Assembly: GCF_003074135.1 (NCBI RefSeq)
Contig: NZ_PPDK01000001.1
Location: forward strand, 1,116,001-1,180,000
Origin: Euzebya tangerina
GTDB taxonomy: Bacteria; Actinomycetota; Nitriliruptoria; Euzebyales; Euzebyaceae
Direction of reading: 5' to 3'
Length of the DNA stretch: 64,000 nt
Shown here: positions 18,246 through 24,465 of the stretch, piece by piece
How positions within the stretch are numbered: the first letter of the stretch is position 1
Layout of the letters: every line of letters begins with the position of its first letter
Made by a program: the position numbers and the translations under genes
The notes under the pieces: generated by a model
Database searches by the model: none
Told to the model about the DNA's origin: nothing
What the model saw: the letters and a program-made list of their open reading frames with translations, nothing else

Positions 18246-19144
18246 GCACGCCCGCGAGCTTCGACGCGGTGATCATGGTCGACTACTCGGCCAAGCAGAC
18301 CGTCGGCCGCCGGGGCGGGGAGCAGGACGGCCTGTGGCTCGCTGCGGGTGGCGCAGCCATACCCGGTGCACCAGGCCCGAGGCCGTTCCGGACCCGCCTC
18401 GACCTGCAGGCACACCTCGAGCAGGCGCTGGCCGGCCACATCGAGTCAGGCCATCGGGTTCTGCTGGGCCTTGACTTCTGCTTCGGCTTCCCCAGCGGCA
18501 CGGCAAGTGCACTTGGTGCCCGTGCAGGCGAACCAGCCTGGTCGTGGATGTGGCAGACGCTCGGGGCGGCGATCACCGACACCGCCGATGCAGCCAACAA
18601 CCGCTTCGACGTCGCTGGCGCCTTGAACCAGCGGGTCGGTCACGGGGCAGGGCCGTTCTGGGGACACCCGCCGAGCATGACGATCCCGGACCTGGCGCCG
18701 ACGAAGCCGCCGTATCCCAGCAGCGGCCTGGTGGAGTGGCGACTGGTCGAGCGAACCCTCCAGTGGCGTGGTGCTGTCCCCAAGTCCTGTTGGCAGCTGT
18801 CGGGCGCCGGATCGGTCGGTGGCCAGAGCTTGGTCGGCATCGCGATGCTGGACCGCATGCGGCGCGGCGGCTTGGCCACCGCGTGGGATCACGGCGCCGT
18901 CGCCGTCTGGCCGTTCCAAGCGTGGTCGGACGCGCAGGTCGTGGTGGCTGAGGTCTACCCCAGCCTGGTCGATCCGTCTGGGCCGCCGACGCTGGTCCAC
19001 GATGCCCGGCAGGTCCTCGGACTGGTGGGCTGGGCGATCGACCGGCAGCACGATGTCCGATCGCTCCTCGCTGCGCCCCTCGAACTCGAAGACCCCACGG
19101 TCATCGGGGAGGAGGGGTGGATCCTCGGCGTTCCGGCCAGCTGA
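18242..19144 (+). CDS. conserved protein of unknown function (VDYSA/EVYPS family)
   Basis: A 300-residue soluble protein. An opening beta strand, FDAVIMVDYSAK, and the later motifs LLGLDFCFGFP, NNRFDVAGALNQ, GPFWGH, CWQLSGAGSVGGQSLVGI, VAVWPFQ and VVVAEVYPSLV match a family that is often mislabelled as molybdopterin-guanine-dinucleotide synthesis protein in alphaproteobacteria. The Asp-bearing first strand and the distal Glu-containing strand suggest an RNase H/DUF429-like fold; that is inference. It is translationally coupled to the GTPase pair, which is the only functional hint. Confidence 0.7.
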   Translation: MSTPASFDAVIMVDYSAKQTVGRRGGEQDGLWLAAGGAAIPGAPGPRPFRTRLDLQAHLEQALAGHIESGHRVLLGLDFCFGFPSGTASALGARAGEPAWSWMWQTLGAAITDTADAANNRFDVAGALNQRVGHGAGPFWGHPPSMTIPDLAPTKPPYPSSGLVEWRLVERTLQWRGAVPKSCWQLSGAGSVGGQSLVGIAMLDRMRRGGLATAWDHGAVAVWPFQAWSDAQVVVAEVYPSLVDPSGPPTLVHDARQVLGLVGWAIDRQHDVRSLLAAPLELEDPTVIGEEGWILGVPAS

Positions 19145-19227
19145 CCCGGCGACTCGTGGGGTGCCGCCTCATGGTCCGAAGTGGAGGCAGTCTGGCCCAG
19201 GCGAGCTCGAGCTCTGGAGACAGACAG

Positions 19228-19252
19228 GAGCCCCGCCGCGGGGACGGGGCTC
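19228..19252. terminator. bidirectional hairpin terminator
   Basis: GAGCCCCG (19228-19235) pairs perfectly with CGGGGCTC (19245-19252) around a 9-base loop, between two convergent genes. No U-tract follows on either strand. Confidence 0.55.
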
Positions 19253-19270
19253 TGCTGAGAGGGATGGTGG

Positions 19271-19399
19271 CTACTCGGTTGCTTCGATGGCGTCGTCGGC
19301 AGGTGCATCGGCGTCGTCATCGGTTCCTGAGTCGCTGCACGCAACGGCGCTGAGTGCCAGCAGTCCGGCCAACGCAGCGGCGGTGAGTCTGTTTCGCAT
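19271..19399 (-). CDS. very small lipoprotein (42 residues)
   Basis: A short gene with an AAGGAAG ribosome site placed correctly before ATG 19399. The product has a basic start (MRNRLT), a hydrophobic stretch (AAALAGLLALSAVA) and a lipobox-like AVAC, so the Cys at about residue 21 would be lipidated and the mature part is only about 22 residues, mostly Asp/Ala/Glu. No family was recognised. A hairpin terminator lies just downstream. Read as the C-terminal part of a long open frame it would be meaningless; the ribosome site and signal peptide decide the start. Confidence 0.7.
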   Translation of the reverse strand: MRNRLTAAALAGLLALSAVACSDSGTDDDADAPADDAIEATE

Positions 19400-19592
19400 T
19401 GGGTGTTCTTCCTTCGTCGTGACGAATCGGACGCCAACACCATGACGCATATGTGACGGAGGCACCTCGGACGACCGGACAGCCTCAGAGTTTCCACAGA
19501 AACCGCTCAACGATGCCTCAAGGTGCGCTCGCATCGTGTTGGGTGTCGCCGGAAGAACCGGCACCACCTCTACCGACAAGGACACGATCACC

Positions 19593-20093
19593 ATGGAAAC
19601 CAGTGCCGAATCAACCAGTACCACCACAACCCGCCCGTCCTTCATCACGTTGGCCTTGGCTGTCGGGCTGGCGGCGATCCTGACCGGCGCCTTGTTCCTC
19701 AGCCCCATCGGGCTCGCCACCGCGCAGGAGTCCGAGGAGGACACAACCGAAGACACCGCCCCAGCCGACGAGGACAGTTCAGGCTTCGGAGACCTGCCGG
19801 ACGAGGAGCGGGAGGAGCGCCGTGAGGAGCGCCAGGAGCGCCGCGAGGAACGTGAGGCTGCGCGGGAGGACGCGCTCCAGCTGTTCGCCGACGAGCTCGG
19901 CGTGAGCGTCGAGGAGGTCGAGGCCGCCGGCCTTGCCGTCCTCGAGAGCATCCTCGACGAGAAGGTCGCCGAGGATCGGATCACCCAGACGATGGCCGAT
20001 GAGATCCTCGAGCGGGCGGAGGAGCGCGGCGGAATCCCCTTCGTGGGTGCCCGTGGCCCGGGCGGTCACGGCGGTGGCCCCTTCGGCCGCTAG
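19593..20093 (+). CDS. secreted Glu/Arg-rich protein, unknown
   Basis: A 166-residue exported protein. A Thr/Ser-rich N-terminus and membrane segment (FITLALAVGLAAILTGALFL) end near ATAQE, a likely signal-peptidase site. The mature part is acidic, then a highly charged helix (EEREERREERQERREEREAAREDALQLF), a small alpha-helical domain and a Gly/His-rich tail (GPGGHGGGPFGR). This could be a metal- or stress-related periplasmic helix protein, but no family was recognised. ATG 19593 follows AAGGA by about 8 bases. The same-strand terminator lies at 20138-20163. Confidence 0.65.
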   Translation: METSAESTSTTTTRPSFITLALAVGLAAILTGALFLSPIGLATAQESEEDTTEDTAPADEDSSGFGDLPDEEREERREERQERREEREAAREDALQLFADELGVSVEEVEAAGLAVLESILDEKVAEDRITQTMADEILERAEERGGIPFVGARGPGGHGGGPFGR

Positions 20094-20137
20094 TCGAACT
20101 CTGACAGCCACATCGCCACGAACCTGACCCACCGCCC

Positions 20138-20163
20138 CCCCTCGCCGTTCCTCCGGCGAGGGG
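20138..20163. terminator. hairpin terminator between convergent genes
   Basis: CCCCTCGCC (20138-20146) pairs with GGCGAGGGG (20155-20163) around an 8-base loop, 45 bases after the stop of the secreted Glu/Arg-rich gene. Confidence 0.6.
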
Positions 20164-20193
20164 TTGGCACGTTGGCCGGGCGTTGGCCTGAGT

Positions 20194-20214
20194 GGGGCCT
20201 CCCCCATAGGCCCC
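20194..20214. terminator. second hairpin, at the end of the leftward gene
   Basis: GGGGCCT (20194-20200) pairs with AGGCCCC (20208-20214) around a 7-base loop, immediately after the stop of the leftward gene ending at 20216. Confidence 0.45.
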
Positions 20215-20215
20215 C

Positions 20216-20656
20216 TCAGATCGAGTCGAACAGTTCCTCGGTGGCCTGGAGCAGGTGGTGGAGCGTTGCCAGTCCGTAAGCGTCGACGGCCTGCTCGGCG
20301 TCGAAGGAGTGCTGCTCCTCCCCGTCGGAGGTGACACACCGCCAGGTCCCGTCCCCCAGCAGGGTGAGGCTGACGAAGCGCGCTGCCAGACGGTCCCGCA
20401 ACTGGTCCTCGCGCGGCAGCCAGATGACCTCGCCGTGCTCGATGGCGTCCAGCGCCCACTCGGGTGTCCCGTTGAAGGCGATCACCGGGCCGGCCGGTGT
20501 CTGACGTTGCTGCACGGTCATGTGGGAGATCGTGAACAGCTCGTCGTCCAGCAACCGGTCGGGGATGACGAACTGGTCGGCCTCAGCCGGCCGCCAGATC
20601 AAGCCCGCGTCGCGGAGGCGGCGGGCCAACGAGACGTCGATCAGTTGCTCGAACAC
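20216..20656 (-). CDS. conserved actinobacterial protein often labelled CpaE-like
   Basis: A 146-residue soluble protein. The features DAGLIWRPAEADQFVIPDR, a DDELFTISHMTV strand, FNGTPEWALDAI and WLPREDQLRDRL are typical of a small actinobacterial family that databases often call pilus assembly protein CpaE, although it lacks the P-loop ATPase of true CpaE. Function unknown. GTG start at 20656. No pilus genes are near. Confidence 0.65.
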   Translation of the reverse strand: MFEQLIDVSLARRLRDAGLIWRPAEADQFVIPDRLLDDELFTISHMTVQQRQTPAGPVIAFNGTPEWALDAIEHGEVIWLPREDQLRDRLAARFVSLTLLGDGTWRCVTSDGEEQHSFDAEQAVDAYGLATLHHLLQATEELFDSI

Positions 20657-20690
20657 GCGGCAATGCTGCCACGTCGTGGACGGTCACAGG

Positions 20691-20942
20691 TCAGGTGGCA
20701 GAGGTGTCGCGCGACTCCACGACGCCGATGAGGATGACGGCCGTGATGATGGCCACGATCGTCCCCAGGATGTTGAGTTCGAAGATGCCGCCGGTGCCGA
20801 GCAGCGAGGCGATCGTGCCGCCGACGACGGCGCCAACCACACCGAGCAGCAGAGTCCCCAGGATGCTGAGGTTCTGCTTGCCCGGCTTGAAGAGGCGAGC
20901 AAGTGCGCCGATGACGAGCCCTGAGACGATGAATCCGATCAT
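20691..20942 (-). CDS. GlsB/YeaQ/YmgE family stress membrane protein
   Basis: An 83-residue integral membrane protein with three hydrophobic segments. The family pattern is clear: GLVIGALARLFKPGKQ at the start, LGVVGAVVGG in the middle and a C-terminal AIITAVILIG segment. Members are general-stress membrane proteins once called transglycosylase-associated. ATG 20942 is preceded by a GGAAAGGAAG-like ribosome site. Confidence 0.9.
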   Translation of the reverse strand: MIGFIVSGLVIGALARLFKPGKQNLSILGTLLLGVVGAVVGGTIASLLGTGGIFELNILGTIVAIITAVILIGVVESRDTSAT

Positions 20943-20984
20943 GTGTCTTCCTTTCCCTACGTTGAGGACGGGGTAACTGGCCGG

Positions 20985-21818
20985 TCAGGCAACGTCTCGA
21001 CGGTTGAAGGCGGCGGCACCGGCCAGCAACAGGACGAGGAGGTAGCCGAACAGGACCGCCGTTGCGTGTCCGCCGTCCACCAGGGCACCCCCGGGCGGGG
21101 TCAACGACTCCGGCGCGCTGGCGTTCTGAACAGCGGTGGCCAAGGCCCCGGAGTTGACGCCCGGCAGGAACTCGGCGATTGACTCGACGATGCTCGATGC
21201 CCCAGCGAAGCCGGCGAAGAGTGACTCGACCACCAGGACGTAGACCAGGCCCAGCCCGATGGCCAGGGCGGTCCCTCGCAGGAACAGGGCTGCCGTGGCG
21301 CCGATGACGATCGCCACAGACAGGATCAGCCAGCCAGCCGCCAGGCCCCGGACGATCTCGCCCGTCGGCGGCCACACCAGGGTTTCGTCCAACAAGCTTC
21401 CGAACAGCGCGGCACCGGCCGCGGATACGCCGAGGGCTGTTGTGGTCATGATGAAGGACTGGACCAGCAGTGCGCCGATCCGACCGACGTGGACCTGGAG
21501 TCGCGTCGGACTCTGGATGAGCAGGTTCCCGACGGTGCCCCAGCCGTACTCCGATCCGACGGACAGGGCTCCGAAGATCAGGGCCAGGGCAAACCCGAAG
21601 ATGGAGAAGCCGCTGATGGCATTGGCGACGAACTGGTCAGGCAGGATCGAGGCGACGATGCCCTCCTGCACGTCAGGCGGGAGGCCGTCGGTGTTGCGGA
21701 ACAGGTAGTTGGCCAGGTAGCCGAAGAGGAAGGTCAGCAGCGGCCAGACCAGGTGGATGACCGTCAGACCCGTGCGCTTGCGCATCTTGGTCAGCTCGGC
21801 GGTCAGGATGCCGGTCAT
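20985..21818 (-). CDS. ABC-2 type transporter permease
   Basis: A 277-residue membrane protein with about six hydrophobic segments and the ABC-2 layout: a cytoplasmic N-terminus (ILTAELTKMRKRTG), a large first external loop and a GSEYGWGTVGNLLIQSPTR segment after the second membrane helix, typical of bacteriocin- or drug-type exporters. It is translationally coupled (ATGA) to the ATPase upstream and completes an exporter. Substrate unknown. Confidence 0.88.
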   Translation of the reverse strand: MTGILTAELTKMRKRTGLTVIHLVWPLLTFLFGYLANYLFRNTDGLPPDVQEGIVASILPDQFVANAISGFSIFGFALALIFGALSVGSEYGWGTVGNLLIQSPTRLQVHVGRIGALLVQSFIMTTTALGVSAAGAALFGSLLDETLVWPPTGEIVRGLAAGWLILSVAIVIGATAALFLRGTALAIGLGLVYVLVVESLFAGFAGASSIVESIAEFLPGVNSGALATAVQNASAPESLTPPGGALVDGGHATAVLFGYLLVLLLAGAAAFNRRDVA

Positions 21819-22807
21819 GGGGTCACCGCTCCCTGGTCGGACGACTGCGGGTTCGTGGGGTGGGCGCCAACGGGCTGGGCGGTGCCGTCGCCCAAGGCAT
21901 CCGCAGTTCCGGTGAGGTTGAGGAAGACGTCCTCGAGCGACTCCTCGTGGGTGCGGAGCTCGCTGACGGCGACCCCAGCCTCAACCAGAGCGCGGTTCAG
22001 GTCGGCGGCGCGGTCGGCATCCCCGGCGATCCGGATGATGTCGCCTCGGCTGGTGATGTCGGTCGGCGCGACGATCCGTCCCAGGACCTCGATGGCTTGC
22101 GCCGTCGGGGTGGCGCGGATCTGGATGGTGGCGGCGCCGCGCAGTTCAGCGACGGTGCCCTCCGCCAGCAGTCGCCCACCCTCGATCACGCCGACCCGAT
22201 CGCAGACCTGCTCGACCTCGCCCAGGAGGTGGCTGGACAGGACGACCGTCCGCTCGCCTTGGGCCAGCCCGCGGATGAAGCTGCGCATGGTGGCCATGCC
22301 CTGGGGGTCCAGACCATTGGTCGGCTCGTCCAGGATCAGCAGGGCTGGGGATTTCAGCAGGGTGCTGGCCACGCCGAGACGCTGCCGCATCCCCATCGAG
22401 TAGCCGCCGACCTTCTCGTCAGCCCGTTCGGTGAGTCCGACCTCGGCCAGGGTCTCCTGGATGCGACTGGCCGGCGCTCCGGCGTAGCGGGCCAGTACGG
22501 CGAGGTTGGCCCGGCCGGTCAGATAGGGGTAGAAGGTCGGTGCCTCGACCAGCGCCCCGAGCTGGGCCAGACCCGCCGGGTGGCCAGGCTCGTGTCCCAT
22601 CACGGTGGCCGTTCCCGACGTCGGCCGGATCAGGCCCAGCAGCATCCGCATGGTGGTCGTCTTGCCGGCACCGTTGCGTCCCAGGAAGCCATAGACCTCT
22701 CCCGGGCGCACGGAGAGGTCCAGCCCGTCGACGGCGGCGACCGAGCCGTAGTGCTTGGTCAACCCCTGCGTCCGTATCACCAGGTCGTCACTCGCGGCGT
22801 GATCCAT
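21815..22807 (-). CDS. ABC transporter ATP-binding protein
   Basis: A 330-residue ATPase partner of the permease. Walker A GRNGAGKTT, the ABC signature SMGMRQRLGVA, Walker B LLILDEPTNGLD and the switch His (SSHLLGEVE) are all intact. The DrrA/CcmA-like C-terminal extension is present. ATG 22807 was chosen; GTG 22816 is in frame just upstream. The likely role is export of a lipid, drug or peptide, with the substrate unknown. Confidence 0.92.
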   Translation of the reverse strand: MDHAASDDLVIRTQGLTKHYGSVAAVDGLDLSVRPGEVYGFLGRNGAGKTTTMRMLLGLIRPTSGTATVMGHEPGHPAGLAQLGALVEAPTFYPYLTGRANLAVLARYAGAPASRIQETLAEVGLTERADEKVGGYSMGMRQRLGVASTLLKSPALLILDEPTNGLDPQGMATMRSFIRGLAQGERTVVLSSHLLGEVEQVCDRVGVIEGGRLLAEGTVAELRGAATIQIRATPTAQAIEVLGRIVAPTDITSRGDIIRIAGDADRAADLNRALVEAGVAVSELRTHEESLEDVFLNLTGTADALGDGTAQPVGAHPTNPQSSDQGAVTP

Positions 22808-22882
22808 CGGGATCACCGTGGCATCCAGCTTCCTGGGATGCAATGGGGGATGACCCCTACATCGCTCGGACGAGAGGACGGG

Positions 22883-23746
22883 TCAGTTGCCCTCGATCAG
22901 CTCCGCCACGAGGCGGACGATGGCGGAGGCGTGGTCCTCCTGGAGGAAGTGCTTGCCCGGCACCTGGTGGACCTGCCCGACGTCGGCGACCCGCCTGGCG
23001 GTCAGCGCGTGAGGATCGAAGGGGAGCGCAGGATCTCGTTCGCCCCAGATGACCTGCCGCTTGGGGACGGAGCGGATGGCGGCCTGGTACTCGGCCGACT
23101 TGAGGGGTGTCCGTTCGAAGCCCTTCATGATCCGGAGGAAGGCCCGGCCGCCGTCGTCGCTGATGAGCAGGTGGCGATAGGCGGCGAGCTCGGCGGCCGA
23201 GACGGCGCTGCGGTCGGCCACACCCTGCAGGCGCATCAGCTGGACGAACAGCCAATCGGTCATCGAGCCCAGCCAGACCCGGTCGATGCCGCGGTGGAAG
23301 AAGGGGCGCATGACCCACGGCGGAGTGAAGGCTCCAGGGTCGGTGATGGTGTTGAGGATGGTGAGGGAGGCGACCCGCTCCGGCAGGTGGTCGATCATCT
23401 CGAAGGTGACCGGGCCGCCGATGTCATGGGCGACCAGGTGGACCCGGTCGAGGTCGAGCGCATCGATCGCGGCAGCCGACCAGCGGCCCAGGCCGGACCA
23501 GGTGTAGTCGAACGCGCCAGGTCGCTCGGCCAGACCCAGACCGGGCAGGTCGAAGGCGATCCCGCGAAGCCCGTGTCGGGCCAGCTCCATGACCACCTTC
23601 CGGTAGAGGTAGGAAGAGGCGGGGACGCCGTGCATGCAGACGACGGCCTCGCCCTCCCCGTGGTCGCGCACGAACGTGCGGGTCCCCCGCACCACGAGGT
23701 GACGTCCGGCTCGCTCGTGGGCCGTGATGTGGTCGGCGACCTGCAT
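22883..23746 (-). CDS. alpha/beta hydrolase, haloalkane dehalogenase/epoxide hydrolase-like
   Basis: A 287-residue hydrolase. HGVPASSYLYRK supplies the oxyanion-hole HG, and the nucleophile elbow is AHDIGG, so the nucleophile is Asp rather than Ser, as in haloalkane dehalogenases and epoxide hydrolases. The acid probably lies in the GERDPALPF segment and the catalytic His in GKHFLQEDHA. Cytoplasmic, no signal peptide. Which of the two reactions it performs cannot be decided. ATG 23746 was taken; the frame opens at 23812. Confidence 0.85.
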   Translation of the reverse strand: MQVADHITAHERAGRHLVVRGTRTFVRDHGEGEAVVCMHGVPASSYLYRKVVMELARHGLRGIAFDLPGLGLAERPGAFDYTWSGLGRWSAAAIDALDLDRVHLVAHDIGGPVTFEMIDHLPERVASLTILNTITDPGAFTPPWVMRPFFHRGIDRVWLGSMTDWLFVQLMRLQGVADRSAVSAAELAAYRHLLISDDGGRAFLRIMKGFERTPLKSAEYQAAIRSVPKRQVIWGERDPALPFDPHALTARRVADVGQVHQVPGKHFLQEDHASAIVRLVAELIEGN

Positions 23747-23824
23747 GGTGCTCACGGTACCGAGGCGATGGTGTCGTCCACCACTGCAAACCCGGGGACC
23801 CCGCCGGTACACTCTCGCCCCCTG

Positions 23825-23913
23825 GGAGACGTCGCATAGTACGGCCTAGTGCGCTTCACTGCTAATGAAGTTGGGTGTAACAGCCCTCGAGGGTTCGAAT
23901 CCCTCCGTCTCCG
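23825..23913 (+). tRNA. tRNA-Ser (anticodon GCT)
   Basis: Acceptor GGAGACG (23825-23831) pairs with CGTCTCC (23906-23912), followed by discriminator G. An anticodon stem CTTCA/TGAAG encloses CTGCTAA, so the anticodon is GCT (reads AGC/AGU). A long variable arm and the GGTTCGAATCC T-loop are visible. CCA is not encoded. A TACACT element sits 12-17 bases upstream. Confidence 0.95.
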
Positions 23914-24024
23914 CGCGAGCGCCCGGCGGGCGTCCTGCCCCCTTTCGAACCCCCGGGTGCGGCAGTCGGTCCAGAGGTTCGATCATGACACCCGCATCCG
24001 CCCTCACCAGCGTAATCTGACCCC

Positions 24025-24378
24025 ATGACCCTCAGGTGGGAGCAGCTTGTCGTCCAGGCGCTGGACCCGTCGACGCTGGGCCGCTGGTGGTGTGAGGTGC
24101 TCGACTGGGTGGTCGTGAACGACGACCCGCTGGAGTTCGAGATCCGACTGTCGGCGGATCAGACGCCGGGGCTCCTCTTCCTCCAGGTCAGCAGCCCGAA
24201 GCGTGCTCAGAATCGGCTCCACCTGGACTTCCGCCCGGATGACCAGGCGCAGGAGGTCGAGCGGATCCTGTCGCTCGGCGCGCAGGTCGCCGACGTGGGG
24301 CAGGGCGAGGCCTCCTGGCGCGTGCTGCTGGACCCGGAGGGCAACGAGTTCTGCGTCCTCAGCTCAGGCGGCTCCTAG
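24025..24378 (+). CDS. VOC (glyoxalase-like) family protein
   Basis: A 117-residue single-domain vicinal oxygen chelate protein. The pattern DPSTLGRWWCEVLDW, RLHLDFRPDD and VLLDPEGNEFCVL is that of the Glyoxalase_6 group common in actinobacteria. His in RLHLDF and Glu in GNEFCVL are the usual metal ligands, but the substrate of this group is not known. It ends just before a strong terminator. Confidence 0.85.
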   Translation: MTLRWEQLVVQALDPSTLGRWWCEVLDWVVVNDDPLEFEIRLSADQTPGLLFLQVSSPKRAQNRLHLDFRPDDQAQEVERILSLGAQVADVGQGEASWRVLLDPEGNEFCVLSSGGS

Positions 24379-24411
24379 ACGCGCCGGTCCCCGGGCTGGC
24401 CCCGGCCTGGC

Positions 24412-24450
24412 GGGTGGACTTCCCACCCGTGAGGGCTGGGAAGTCCACCC
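24412..24450. terminator. strong bidirectional hairpin terminator
   Basis: GGGTGGACTTCCCA (24412-24425) pairs with TGGGAAGTCCACCC (24437-24450), a perfect 14-bp stem with an 11-base loop, between the convergent VOC and CWB2 genes. Confidence 0.85.
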
Positions 24451-24465
24451 ACCCCCTGGCCAGGC

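Noticed and set aside
18242-19144. Molybdopterin-guanine-dinucleotide synthesis protein
   Set aside because: The database label for this family has no motif support (no nucleotidyltransferase or P-loop motif).
23825-23913. Attachment site of a mobile element at tRNA-Ser
   Set aside because: The tRNA 3' end is not repeated outside a complete second tRNA gene and no integrase or phage gene is found.
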